Source: VAZQ01 sp963756715 (GTDB lineage Bacteria; Pseudomonadota; Alphaproteobacteria; Rhizobiales; Xanthobacteraceae). Taken from it: a stretch of 64,000 nucleotides of DNA. The notes beneath the pieces are model-generated. The model was not told the origin of the DNA and ran no database searches. It was given only the letters and a program-made list of their open reading frames with translations. The DNA lies in NCBI GenBank assembly GCA_963756715.1, contig CAVWOV010000033.1, positions 1-64,000 on the forward strand. Direction: 5' to 3'. Position 1 is the stretch's first letter. Every line of letters starts with the position of its first letter. Below are positions 1-10,607 of the stretch, piece by piece. A program made the position numbers and the translations under genes.

Positions 1-837
1 TCGACTGCGGTGACGTGTGCGCCGGCGGCCACAAGCTGGGCAGCTGCCGCCGGGCGCGGCGCAGAGATCCCAACGGCGCGGCCGGCGATGTCGCCGAGAA
101 GCCGGGCCGGCAACGCCGCTGCGGCATCCTGCACCCACCATGCGCCATCCTCGTACCCCGGCAATGACGGCACCGGACCGTGCACGACGGCGCGCACCGA
201 ACGGTCGGCAGCACGCGCCCACCGAGCGTGTTTGCCCACAAGTCCGGTTCGTTCTTCACCGTCGATCGAGCGCCGGCTCTTGACGGTTGGCCAGCGCAAT
301 GGCGCGGGCGACTTCACCGCCGTACGTCTTGGTCCAGCGCGCCATGAGCCACTCCGGCGTATCCAGGGTAGCGGTGTCGATGGCGGTCAACAGTTCGGTG
401 CCACTGCGGGCGATACGGCGGAGCACCGCGTTGACGAGGCTGGCGTAGCGAGAGGCGCGACGGTCAGCCTGCACGAGCCGCACCGAGAGATCGACGGCGG
501 CGTGATCGGGAATTTCAAGCCAGAGAATCTGTGCGGCACCGATCAGCAGCGCAGTTTCGACCTGCGGAGCGTCGGCAGGCAGGCCTCGTTCGAGGAACTG
601 TCCGAGCAGATATCGCAATGTGCCAAGCCGGCGCAGCACCGATCCAACGAGGCTTCGCACCAGCGCGCGGTCGCGCGCGCCTAGCGCGGTGAGATCGGAG
701 GACCGGTCATCGAGCTGTTCATCGAGCGGACGGTGGCGGCGCAGCACGCCGTCGAGCAGGCTCGCGGCGATCGCGCGCGCAGCAAGGCCGGGCGGTTGCG
801 GTTGTAGTGTGGCTTCGGCGGAGATCATCCGCGTCAT
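1..837 (-). CDS. rsmB: 16S rRNA m5C methyltransferase RsmB (Fmu/Sun), partial and frameshifted
   Basis: The N-terminal half, encoded from about 837 down to 256, is an NusB-like RNA-binding domain typical of RsmB, which methylates C967 of 16S rRNA. It ends in the family segment IALANRQEPALD. After this the reading frame breaks near 262. The expected continuation, TVKNEPDLWA, then GRVLPT, an SVRAVVHGPVPSLPGYEDGAWW-like stretch and DLCAAPGG (the SAM-binding entry), can be read only by changing frame at about 262, 210, 75 and 45. The gene runs off the left edge, so the catalytic cysteines are not visible. The start is ATG at 837 or 828. It lies just downstream of htpX on the same strand, an arrangement common in Bradyrhizobium relatives. 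Four indels in 250 bases suggest sequence error rather than decay. Confidence 0.85.
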
Positions 838-871
838 GTCGCACGAAACCGCCACGCCTGCGAGCGGGCGT

Positions 872-1846
872 TCAGCTCCAAGGCCCGCGCGACTTGACGT
901 GTCCCCACGCGCCGCTCGGAGCGGCTTGGCTGTTGCCGCCCCCACTCCACGGGCCGCCCGGATAGTTCGGTGCCGCCTGCGGCCGGCCGAACCCGCCGCG
1001 GCCCATCTCGGCGGCCAGTTGCGCAAGCGCCGCAATGCGGTTTTCGGTCGACGGGTGGGTCGAGAACAGGTTGTCCATGCCGTGGCCGGTGAGCGGATTG
1101 ACGATGAAGAGATGTGCGGTGGCCGGATTGCGCTCCGCCGTCGGGTTTTCGATCTGGTGCGCTGCGCCGGAGATTTTGACCAGTGCGGAGGCGAGCGACT
1201 CCGGCCTGCCGGAGATCCGCGCGCCGAGTTCGTCGGCGGCATATTCGCGCGAGCGGCTGATAGCCATCTGCACGATCATGGCGGCGAGCGGCGCGAGGAT
1301 AACCATGGCCAGCGTGCCGATCACACCGAGCCCGTTGTTGTTGTCGCGGTGGCCGCCGAAGAACAACCCGAACTGCGCGAGCATGGAGATTGCGCCCGCG
1401 ATCGTCGCCGTGATGGTCATTGTCAGCGTGTCGCGATTGCGGATGTGCGCAAGCTCGTGCGCAATCACGCCTGCGAGTTCGTCGCGGCTGAGCATCCGGA
1501 GCAGGCCCGTGGTCGCCGCAACGGCCGCATGCTCGGGATTGCGCCCGGTCGCGAACGCGTTGGGCTGCGGATTGTCCATGAGATAGACGCGCGGCATCGG
1601 CAAGCCGGCCCGCTGCGCGAGGTCGCGCACCAGCCGGACGAAATCGGGCGCGGTCCGCTCATCGACCTCCTGCGCGCCGTGCATGGACAGCACGAGCTTG
1701 TCAGCGTTCCAATAGCCAACGAGATTCATCCCGGCGGCGAGCAACAGGGCCAACATCGCGCCGCTCTGTCCGCCGATCAGGAACCCGACACCCATGAACA
1801 GGGCGGTCAGCCCTGCCAGCAGGATGGCGGTCCGCAAATAGTTCAT
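872..1846 (-). CDS. htpX: Protease HtpX (M48 family zinc metalloprotease)
   Basis: An inner-membrane zinc endopeptidase of 324 residues that degrades misfolded membrane proteins. Two hydrophobic segments fill residues 5-45. The zinc motif HELAH lies at residues 130-134, with the third ligand Glu in SREYAADE near residue 201. Two more hydrophobic stretches lie at about 145-160 and 175-195. GGAGG six bases before the ATG at 1846 fixes the start; an ATG at 1852 would sit directly on this ribosome-binding site. The C-terminus is Gly/Pro-rich. It is divergent from the DUF1674 gene and followed 34 bases later by rsmB. Family length is normal and the frame is intact. Confidence 0.95.
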   Translation of the reverse strand: MNYLRTAILLAGLTALFMGVGFLIGGQSGAMLALLLAAGMNLVGYWNADKLVLSMHGAQEVDERTAPDFVRLVRDLAQRAGLPMPRVYLMDNPQPNAFATGRNPEHAAVAATTGLLRMLSRDELAGVIAHELAHIRNRDTLTMTITATIAGAISMLAQFGLFFGGHRDNNNGLGVIGTLAMVILAPLAAMIVQMAISRSREYAADELGARISGRPESLASALVKISGAAHQIENPTAERNPATAHLFIVNPLTGHGMDNLFSTHPSTENRIAALAQLAAEMGRGGFGRPQAAPNYPGGPWSGGGNSQAAPSGAWGHVKSRGPWS

Positions 1847-1988
1847 TCTCATCCTCCGCCGTTGGGTCGGCGCGCCTGCGCCGCTCCAACGCTTGAAACA
1901 AAACGTCGGAATGGAACCGGCCGGTTGCAAGATGCCGGCACCCGGGCGGGATACTTGACCTTCACGTGGCGACACGCATCTACTCGGC

Positions 1989-2207
1989 ATGGACCCGGGA
2001 AAATCACCGCCGCCGGATGTGTCGGCATCTTCGCCAAAGAAGCCGCTGTCACCCGCCGCCGCGCGTGCTCTTGCCGAGGCTGCGGAGCGGCGCGCTGCCC
2101 GCGATGCCGCTGCCGTTGAGCCGCCGAAGGAATTGAATGGCCGCGGCGGGCTCGATCCTGTCCGCTATGGGGACTGGGAAAAAGACGGCCGTGCGTCCGA
2201 TTTCTGA
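1989..2207 (+). CDS. DUF1674 protein, SDHAF4-like succinate dehydrogenase assembly factor
   Basis: A 72-residue protein with a low-complexity Pro/Ala-rich N-terminus and the diagnostic C-terminal block GGLDPVRYGDWEKDGRASDF. That block defines the DUF1674/SDHAF4 family. The mitochondrial member binds flavinylated SdhA and promotes assembly of complex II; the bacterial role is inferred from homology. It is transcribed divergently from htpX with about 140 bases between the two starts. No succinate dehydrogenase genes are present in the window. Confidence 0.85.
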   Translation: MDPGKSPPPDVSASSPKKPLSPAAARALAEAAERRAARDAAAVEPPKELNGRGGLDPVRYGDWEKDGRASDF

Positions 2208-2301
2208 TTGCGCAAACAGGCAAGATTCTCTTTATAGTTGTATTTAATTGTGACGCACCCTATGATAGTATTGCCAGACTAGGAATAAATCACCTATAAT
2301 T

Positions 2302-2854
2302 GTGATTATGTTCTTATCATTGCGGACGCTCTCGCATCCTGCCCGCGGCGGCACCGCCATCATGGTGGCGGCGGTGTTTCTGCTCGGGCTCGCGGCCGGC
2401 GCGGCGATCAGTCCGGAGTTGTCCAGTCGCAAGGCCGCGGCGCACGCGGCCCCGCCAAACGCGCCGCCGGACCGCCCGGTCGAAAGGCCGGCGGCGAGCA
2501 GCGCCAATCATCCGGTGCAGGTCGTGCGGGTGCTGGACGGCGACACGTTCGAAGCGCGCGTCAGTGTCTGGCCCGGAATCGATATCACCACCAAGGTAAG
2601 GTTGCGCGGCATCGATGCACCGGAACTTCGCGCCCGCTGCGCGGAGGAGCGACCAGAGCGCAGTCCGCCCGCGATGCGCTCTCGCGTTGCTGGCGGAGGG
2701 CGCGGTCGGCATTTCGCGCGTGTCGCCCGACAAGTATGGCGGGCGCGTCGTCGCCGATGCGGCGACCCGCAAGACGGCGGACATTTCGGCCGCGTTGCTG
2801 CACGCCGGACTGGTGCGGCGCTATGCGGGCGGCCGGCGCGAAAGCTGGTGCTGA
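2302..2854 (+). CDS. Staphylococcal-nuclease-like (SNase) endonuclease with N-terminal membrane anchor, frameshifted
   Basis: GTG start at 2302, AGGA about 17 bases upstream, inside an unusually A+T-rich stretch (2208-2310). Residues about 20-38 are a hydrophobic anchor or signal segment. The SNase core follows: VVRVLDGDTFEAR, then VRLRGIDAPELRARCAEE, carrying the metal-binding Asp and catalytic Arg/Glu region. The frame breaks between 2655 and 2690 (at least two indels). The C-terminal half, with ALLAEGAVGISRVSPDKYGGRVVA and LLHAGLVRRYAGGRRESWC, is read in another frame and ends at 2854. Related bacterial proteins are exported or membrane-anchored thermonuclease homologues. No neighbouring gene suggests a specific job. 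Confidence 0.75.
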
Positions 2855-2924
2855 AACGCAAACCGGACGGCAGAGCTTTGCTCCGCCGCCCGGTCTATCG
2901 ACAATAATTCTTCGCTCGCCCGGC

Positions 2925-3442
2925 TCAGCGCGTCACGACGACCGTGGTGCCGAAGCCGACGCGGTTGTAGAGGTCGAGCACATCCTGGTTGTACATGCGG
3001 ATGCAGCCATACGACACGAAGCCGCCGATCGAGCCGGGCTTGTTGGTGCCGTGGATGGCGTACTGGCCGCGGCTGAGCGTCATCGCGGCCGCGCCCATCG
3101 GATTGCGGCCCGAACCGCCTGCGATCACATTCGGCAGGCTCGGCTTGTCGCGCTTGACCTCGGCGGGCGGCGACCACGCCGGCCGCAGATGCTTGCCGTC
3201 GATGAACGCGGTGCCGCTCCATTGCTTGCCGGCGCGGCCGACGCCGACCGGATAGCGAATCGCCTTGCCGTCGCCGAGCACGTAGTAGAGATGACGCTCG
3301 CCGGTCTTCACCACGACCGTGCCGGCCGAATAGTTGCCGTTAAACCGATGATATCGCGAGCCTCGACGGACTGCGACGCCCCGGCCGTCACAGCGAGAAC
3401 GACAGCGGCAGACGAGGCTGCCAGCCAGCGATTGAATTTCAT
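2925..3442 (-). CDS. L,D-transpeptidase (YkuD/ErfK family), one frameshift
   Basis: A periplasmic enzyme that forms 3-3 peptidoglycan cross-links or attaches proteins to the wall. The start at 3442 opens with a signal peptide, MKFNRWLAASSAAVVLAV. The YkuD domain carries the catalytic set HGTNKPGSIGGFVSYGCIRM, with His, Ser-Tyr-Gly-Cys and Arg in the expected order. Between them one base is missing near 3340, where a run of T reads GGTTTAAC instead of the GGTTTTAAC needed to give IIGFNGNYSAGTVVVKTGER. Restoring it gives about 172 residues, normal for the short alphaproteobacterial members, of which these genomes carry many. A homopolymer error is the likely cause. Confidence 0.85.
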
Positions 3443-3749
3443 GATCGCACCGTAAATGTTGCCGGTTATTCCCCTGATCGTCAATGCCCGGCTATCCTCG
3501 CCCCGGCCGAGCATCGATCGATAACCTTAATAACCGAAATGCGGTGCGCACTCAGCCAAAACTGCCGATTACGGTTAGCGTCTGGTTAATTTCCGGCAGC
3601 ACTGTGCCGCTTGCGCCACAGCCGCGGTGCATAACTTCGAGATATGTTGTTCGCGCAATGGAACGCGGCGATACGAGGCGTTTGCAAGCGCTTTGCGCCG
3701 GGTCGATGCACAGCCGTTCCGCCGTGCGCGGAGGAATTGCGCGCGTCAG
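3443..3749. other. Intergenic region upstream of the L,D-transpeptidase
   Basis: About 300 bases with no convincing coding signal in six frames. It is less G+C-rich than its surroundings around 3515-3610 and must hold the promoter of the L,D-transpeptidase, but I see no clear operator or terminator hairpin. Confidence 0.4.
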
Positions 3750-4311
3750 TTAGGGCCGTAGAGTCGGCGATGGCGAGTCTAGTCCCGGCGGATCGAGCGT
3801 GATGCTGCCGGCTGTCACGATACGGGTGAGGATCGTGTCGCCGGTCCCGCGTGCGTGGTGAACGACCGACGGTCGGGTGGGCTCGACGATCAGGTAGTGC
3901 ATCACGCTCGGCAGACGGAAGTAGGCCGCAAGTTTAACTGTCGCGTCGATGCGGCGGCTTGATGCCGACACCACTTCGACGATGATGACGGGGTCCGACA
4001 CTTCAAGCGAGGTCGAGGAGAGGTCTTGGCCGCAATGGACGAGGGCATCGGGCTCATACGCGGTTGTGTCGTCGATTCGAACGTCGGGCCGTCGGTCAAT
4101 ACCTCGCAGGGAAATACGGCGCTGCCGGAAGAGCGCCAGCAGAGGCGGCAAAGACGACGCCTTTCACTCGGTATGGCCGACGATTTCCGGCGACATAGGA
4201 AAGACCTCGCCCCGGAACAGTTCGTAGCGGCCCGGGCGGCCCCTCCGCCCAGGCCAGAAACTCGTCCACCGTCATGCGCGGCTTGGTCAGCACGTTCATG
4301 GCATAAAACAT
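3750..4311 (-). pseudogene. Uma2/DUF820 family (PD-(D/E)XK-like) protein, broken by frameshifts
   Basis: The start at 4311 gives MFYAMNVLTKPRMTVDEFLAWAEG, the usual Uma2 opening. The family core then continues only with frame changes. RYELFRGEVFPMSPEIVGHTE is read after a shift near 4235, and ALLALFRQRR after another near 4165. CEVLTDGPT and VRIDDTTAYEPDALVHCG need a further shift near 4090. The final frame holds the conserved SDPVIIVEVVSASSRRIDATVKL, with the putative nuclease Asp/Glu-Val, and the HYLIVEPTRPSVVHH strand, ending at 3750. Uma2 proteins are abundant in cyanobacteria and some alphaproteobacteria, with predicted endonuclease fold and unknown role. At least three indels in 560 bases mean either decay or poor sequence. 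Confidence 0.65.
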
Positions 4312-4345
4312 ATGCGCCGCCGGCCGGCGAAACCAATCTTACGCT

Positions 4346-6302
<1,957 letters not shown>

Positions 6303-6483
6303 GTCCGTTGCCTCCACCCGGCGCGCACCTCGACCGGACGTCGCGCGCATTATAATTGTTCCAGTCTCCCGTCCATTATGCGACGGTGGGCTGACCAGCG
6401 ACAAGACGCGGAATGTTCGACTTTGGTTGCCGGATTGCCGCGTGCGGCGTCCGGTGGTCGGCGAACCCTAGGGAGAGAGAGTC

Positions 6484-7451
6484 ATGACCCGTCTGACCCG
6501 GTTCGCTTTTGCGATTTTGGCCGCGATGCTCGCGACCGCCGCTTCGGCCGAAACCTATCCGGCGCGGCCGATCCGGCTGATCGTCGCATTTCCGCCGGGC
6601 GGCGCGGCCGACCTCGTTGCCCGTCTGGTGGGGCAGCCGCTGTCGGTGCGGCTGGGCCAGCCGGTCGTGATCGAGAATCGCCCCGGCGCCAACGGCAATA
6701 TCGCGGGCGAAGTGGTCGCCGCGCCGCGCCCGACGGCTACACGCTGCTGGCCGGACCGAGCGCGCTGTTCGTCATCAACCCGCACCTTTATGCCAAGATG
6801 TCGTTCGATCCGCTCAAGGAATTCGTGCCGATCGCCAGCGTGCAATTCAATACGCTGCTGCTCACCGCCAATCCGTCGCTCGGCTCGGTCAAGGACTTCC
6901 GCGACTTCATCGCGCTCGCCCGGAAGACCAAACCGCCGCTGTTCTATGCCTCCATCGGCAACGGCAGCGAGCATCACCTGGCGATGGAATTGCTGAAGCG
7001 GCAGGCCGGGATCGATCTCGTCCACGTGCCCTATAAGGGCGGCGGGCCGGCCGCGCTCGGGGTCATCGCGGGCGACGTGGCGGCCATGTTCGGTGGCGGC
7101 TCGGTCGGGCCGTTGGTGCAGTCCGGCAAACTGCGGGGGCTCGCGACCAGCGGCCCACGACGCTCCGCGCTGCTTCCCGATTTGCCGGCCATCGCCGAAT
7201 TCTATCCCGGCTACGAGGTCTCGCTCTGGCAGGGACTGTTCGCGCCGGCGGGAACGCCGCCGGCCATCATCGAGCGGCTGCGCAGCGAAGTGAATGCCGT
7301 CCTGGCGCAGCCCGAATATGGCGCGAAGCTCGCCGCCGCCGGAGCGGGCGAACCCTTCATCACGACGCCGGAGGAATTTGCCGCGCGCATTCGCAGCGAT
7401 CACGAGAAATACGGGAAGGTGATCAAGGAAATCGGCGTGAAAGTGCGGTGA
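6484..7451 (+). CDS. Bug-family tripartite tricarboxylate transporter substrate-binding protein, one frameshift
   Basis: A periplasmic solute receptor of the TctC/Bug type. A signal peptide ends near ASAETYPARPIRLIVAF. The two family loops are visible: FPPGGAADLVARLVGQ (first carboxylate loop) and APDGYTLLAGPSAL (second), the latter read after an indel near 6725. HVPYKGGGPAALG and the C-terminal VKVIKEIG-type helix follow. A purine-rich AGGGAGAGAGAG precedes the ATG at 6484. No TctA/TctB membrane subunits are nearby, as is usual for the many orphan Bug proteins of Bradyrhizobium and Bordetella. The ligand cannot be told from sequence, but the class binds carboxylates or small amides. Confidence 0.87.
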
Positions 7452-7523
7452 GCCGTTGGCAGCCGCCGCTGCCGACGAGAACGGCGCAAGCGCGTTGCGA
7501 AATCCGTTAGCTGCAGTGCGGTT

Positions 7524-8027
7524 TCACCGCCGCGGCTTGAACTCCTGGTCGGGATACTCCGATACGTCCGGCGTCTTCAGGACGATAAACGAATGGTCCG
7601 TGGTGGCGTGGCAGGCATTGCATCCCGCGGTCAACTGGCCATAGGCATCGCCGAATTGGCGCGCGTCCCCGGTCTTGATTGCAGCCTCCAAGGCTGCGAG
7701 CGGCTCGGTCAGCGCGGCATCGAACAGATCGGGCACCGGCAATCCTTTCCACCGCGGGACTGCGGCCGACACCTTCGCCAGCGCTTGCTTCAACTGCGTG
7801 ACTTCGTAGCCGGCAAGGAGCCAGTTCGCGTCGTGTCCGGCAAGGCCGAGCTTGGCGTGCCGCGGTTGGATGAACATGTTCATCAAGGCCCCCATCATTG
7901 GATTGAACGCATTGGGAGCATCGGCAGCCGCTTTCGGCGCGCTTTGTGCCAGACCGGACCGGTTCACGGTCGATGCGGCGACAGCAAGGATTGTCAGGGC
8001 GATCAGCGGATAGATAAACTTGCGCAT
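7524..8027 (-). CDS. Secreted monoheme c-type cytochrome (C-terminal CxxCH), tandem copy 2
   Basis: 167 residues. It has a signal peptide (MRKFIYPLIALTILAVAAST), then a mostly helical domain beginning NPMMGALMNMFIQPRHAKLGLAGHDANW, and a single heme motif CNACH at residues 136-140. The late heme site in a helical domain resembles class II (cytochrome c'-like) proteins, though about 27 residues follow the motif, more than in true c'. It is about 45-50 percent identical by eye to the next gene upstream, with the same motif order and the same heme position. The two are separated by only 44 bases and preceded by a DUF1761 membrane protein. An electron-transfer or gas/metal-sensing role is inference. 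Confidence 0.75.
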   Translation of the reverse strand: MRKFIYPLIALTILAVAASTVNRSGLAQSAPKAAADAPNAFNPMMGALMNMFIQPRHAKLGLAGHDANWLLAGYEVTQLKQALAKVSAAVPRWKGLPVPDLFDAALTEPLAALEAAIKTGDARQFGDAYGQLTAGCNACHATTDHSFIVLKTPDVSEYPDQEFKPRR

Positions 8028-8071
8028 GGCGGCTGCCTCTTCGGAATCCCAGCGGTGGAGATCGCAAGCGC

Positions 8072-8578
8072 CTATCGCTTCGGTTGGAAATCCTGGTTTG
8101 CGAACGCCGCTCCGTCCGGCACTTTGATCACGATGTAGGGATGGCCGGTGGACGCATGACAGGAATTGCATCCGGCCGTCAGCTTTTTGTAGTTCTCGGC
8201 GAACTGGCGCGGCTCGCCGGCCTTGATCGCAAAATCAAGCGTCCCAATCTGCTCGCCCACCGCGGACTCGATCAGGTCCGCCACCGGCGCACCCTTCAGC
8301 TGCGGAATACCAGCCGCGATCCTCGCGAACGATTGCTTGATCTCCTTGAGCGCATAGCCGGCGAGCGCCCAGTTCTCCTGCTGACCGGCGAGCCAGAGCT
8401 TGATGTGGCGCGGCTGGATGAGAATATTCATCAGGTCGCCCATCATCGGATTGTACGGCACCGGCGTGGCATCGGCCGGCCGCGTCTCCTGCTGCGCGGC
8501 GCCCGGGCCTGGAACGGCGAACGTCGCGATCGCCGCCACCATTGCGGCCGAAGCGATCAGGCACGTGAGCTTGCGCAT
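8072..8578 (-). CDS. Secreted monoheme c-type cytochrome (C-terminal CxxCH), tandem copy 1
   Basis: 168 residues starting MRKLTCLIASAAMVAAIATF (signal peptide). The conserved block NPMMGDLMNILIQPRHIKLWLAG follows, then AGYALKEIKQSF, and the heme motif CNSCH at residues 137-141. It shares most invariant positions with the downstream copy, including the Asn-Pro-Met-Met block, which may supply an axial ligand. The start at 8578 is preferred over an in-frame ATG five codons earlier because signal-peptide length then matches the paralogue and AGGAAAT precedes it. It lies 63 bases downstream of the DUF1761 gene, in a likely three-gene operon. Confidence 0.75.
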   Translation of the reverse strand: MRKLTCLIASAAMVAAIATFAVPGPGAAQQETRPADATPVPYNPMMGDLMNILIQPRHIKLWLAGQQENWALAGYALKEIKQSFARIAAGIPQLKGAPVADLIESAVGEQIGTLDFAIKAGEPRQFAENYKKLTAGCNSCHASTGHPYIVIKVPDGAAFANQDFQPKR

Positions 8579-8641
8579 GAATTTCCTCTCCAACTCGTTT
8601 TGTTGTTTTATTGTTGTTTCTATGCGGTCGCGACGGCCCGC

Positions 8642-9059
8642 TTACACGCCCATGGCGCCCATGATTGCTCCCATCAGCAGGAGCACGACCAGCCAATGTC
8701 CGCCATCGATCCACATGAGGCGCCAGTCGCGCCGCGCAAAGCTGTTGTTGACCAGCATGCTGGTGATGACGAAGCCGAGCCAGCAGAATGCCGCGCTGAT
8801 CATGCCGGTCCTGATCGTCGAGCGGAATGCTCGCGCTCAGGTGCAGCAGCAGACCCGCCAGCATCCAGGCCATCACAACTTCGGCCGCGAAGGCATAGAG
8901 GAACGGCAGGTAGGCTCCCGGCTCCTTGCGCACGGCTGCCATCTTTTCCGGCGTAGTGCCGAGCGCCGCCATCCAGGTGTTGCCGAATGCCATGTACCAG
9001 GCTGCGCCGGCGAGCCACGCGGCAACCGCGGCAATCAGAATGGCCAGATAGAATTTCAT
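8642..9059 (-). CDS. DUF1761 family integral membrane protein, one frameshift
   Basis: The start at 9059 gives a first membrane helix (FYLAILIAAVAAWLAGAAWY), then the family Gly-rich loop FGNTWMAALGTT and a second helix ending VMAWMLAGLLLH. The frame breaks near 8815. The remainder, GMISAAFCWLGFVITSMLVN followed by the conserved RRDWRLMWIDGGHWL and a last helix, is read in another frame to the stop at 8642. This gives about 139 residues and four helices, normal for DUF1761. Function is unknown. It heads the probable operon with the two cytochromes. No metal-binding motif is apparent. Confidence 0.75.
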
Positions 9060-9147
9060 CCCGTCCTCCCGGCGAAGGTCGGGTCAGCCTATCCTTCGGC
9101 GGGCAATCTGGGGAGGGGGCGGCGCGTGACAAGCGCGCCACGGTGCT

Positions 9148-9567
9148 TCAGTCCTTCAGGCCGCCCATGCGGCAGACCAACGCCCATTCCGACGCCGTCA
9201 CTGGTTGCACCGAAAGACGGCCGTACTTGACGAGCGCCATCTCCTTCAGGCGGGGCGCCGCCTTGGTCGCCGCCAGCGTTACCGGCTTCGGCAGCGGCTT
9301 GATCGCTTTGACGTCAACTGCGACGAACACCCCCTTCTCGTCCGTGGGGTCGGGATAAGCCTCGCGGATAATTTCAGCGACGCCGACGATCTGCCGCTCG
9401 TCGCCAGTATGATAAAAAAATGCCAAGTCGCCCTTTTTCATCGCTTTCATGTTGGACCGCGCTGTGAAATTGCGCACGCCGGTCCATGGCTCGCCCATTG
9501 CGCCGCGCTTCATGCAATCGTCCCAGGAAAATTCCTCGGGCTCGGTTTTCACCAACCAGTGAGCCAT
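9148..9567 (-). CDS. EVE domain protein (PUA-like superfamily, thymocyte nuclear protein 1 type)
   Basis: 139 residues, all EVE domain: MAHWLVKTEPEEFSWDDC, GVRNFTARSNMKAMKKGDLAFFYHTG, VGVAEIIREAYPDPTD, and a C-terminal LVKYGRLSVQPVTASEWALV. EVE domains bind modified bases such as 5-methylcytosine derivatives or N6-modified adenine. Stand-alone bacterial versions are widespread and of uncertain function. The stop of gpsA directly abuts this start (the genes are adjacent at 9567/9568), suggesting co-transcription with the tsaD-gpsA unit. Intact. Confidence 0.9.
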   Translation of the reverse strand: MAHWLVKTEPEEFSWDDCMKRGAMGEPWTGVRNFTARSNMKAMKKGDLAFFYHTGDERQIVGVAEIIREAYPDPTDEKGVFVAVDVKAIKPLPKPVTLAATKAAPRLKEMALVKYGRLSVQPVTASEWALVCRMGGLKD

Positions 9568-10557
9568 TTATCCCTCCGCACGAAATGGTCGCGTCAGCAA
9601 ATTCTCGATCGCCTCCTCAACGTCAATCCGGCCGTCGAGAATATCAGCGACGGCGCTCGCGATCGGCATCTCGATGTTCTTGGTGTCCGCCATCTTAACC
9701 AGAGCGGACGCACTGAAAATCCCTTCGGCAAGCTTGCCCTCGTTGCGAGCCTGGTCGACTTTCTGGCCTTTGCCGAGCGCAATTCCAAGCGAATAATTGC
9801 GCGACTGCGGGCTGGAGCAGGTCAGAATCAGGTCGCCGAGACCGGAAAGGCCCATCAAGGTTTCGGCGCGTGCGCCGAATGCCCTACCAAACCGGAACAG
9901 TTCTGCAAAGCCGCGCGTGGTCAGCGCAGCCGCTGCACTGGCGCCCAGGTGGCGGCCGACGACGATGCCGGCCGCGATCGCGAGCACGTTTTTGGCCGCT
10001 CCGCCGATCTCGACACCGCGCATGTCCGTCGAGTGATAGAGCCGGAACGTGGTCGACCCGAGTCGATGTGCGAGCTCCGTCGCCAGCTTTCCATCGCGTG
10101 CAGCAAGCGTCACCGCGGCCGGCAGGCCGCGCGCAACGTCGGTGGCGAAACTCGGACCCGAGAGGATCGCAGGGAGCGCATTCGGTGCGGCTTCCGCGAT
10201 GACTTCGGTCATGAACTTGTGCGTGCCGCGCTCGATGCCCTTGGCGCAGGCGATCACCGGCGTGCCCGCGGCGAGCGCCGGCGCAAGCATGTTGGCGGCC
10301 GTGCGCATCTGCTGAGACGGCACGGCAAGCAGGATGACATCGTATCGACCGATGGCGTCACCGGCCGCAGCGATTCCGATACGGTCGTCGAGTTTGACGC
10401 CTGGCAGATACGGGCTTTCGCGGCGCTCCTCCAGCAAGTCGGCGCTGGCCTGGTCGCGCGTCGCGAGCAACACGGCGCGGCCGGCGCGCGCGATCACATT
10501 GGCGAGGGCCAAGCCCCAGGCACCTGCTCCAACGATGGCAATATGGTCAAACGTCAT
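9568..10557 (-). CDS. gpsA: Glycerol-3-phosphate dehydrogenase [NAD(P)+]
   Basis: A cytosolic enzyme that reduces dihydroxyacetone phosphate to sn-glycerol 3-phosphate for phospholipid synthesis. 329 residues. A Rossmann motif GAGAWGLALA starts at residue 10. ACAKGIERGTHKFM and LSGPSFATDVARGLPAA follow. The catalytic lysine lies in VEIGGAAKNVLAIAAGI, and the substrate-binding TTRGFAELFRFG and GLSGLGDLILTC complete the family pattern. ATG at 10557 gives the canonical N-terminus; an upstream in-frame codon would overlap the end of tsaD. It lies in a tsaD-gpsA-EVE run on one strand. Confidence 0.95.
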   Translation of the reverse strand: MTFDHIAIVGAGAWGLALANVIARAGRAVLLATRDQASADLLEERRESPYLPGVKLDDRIGIAAAGDAIGRYDVILLAVPSQQMRTAANMLAPALAAGTPVIACAKGIERGTHKFMTEVIAEAAPNALPAILSGPSFATDVARGLPAAVTLAARDGKLATELAHRLGSTTFRLYHSTDMRGVEIGGAAKNVLAIAAGIVVGRHLGASAAAALTTRGFAELFRFGRAFGARAETLMGLSGLGDLILTCSSPQSRNYSLGIALGKGQKVDQARNEGKLAEGIFSASALVKMADTKNIEMPIASAVADILDGRIDVEEAIENLLTRPFRAEG

Positions 10558-10607
10558 GAGGGCCCGATCGTCATGTGCAAGTGCAATGCAGAATGAGCGA
10601 GCGCTCG

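Noticed and set aside
10..684. Long plus-strand open frames over the rsmB region
   Set aside because: They are shadows of the minus-strand rsmB; composition is Arg/Ala/Ser-rich with no family signal.
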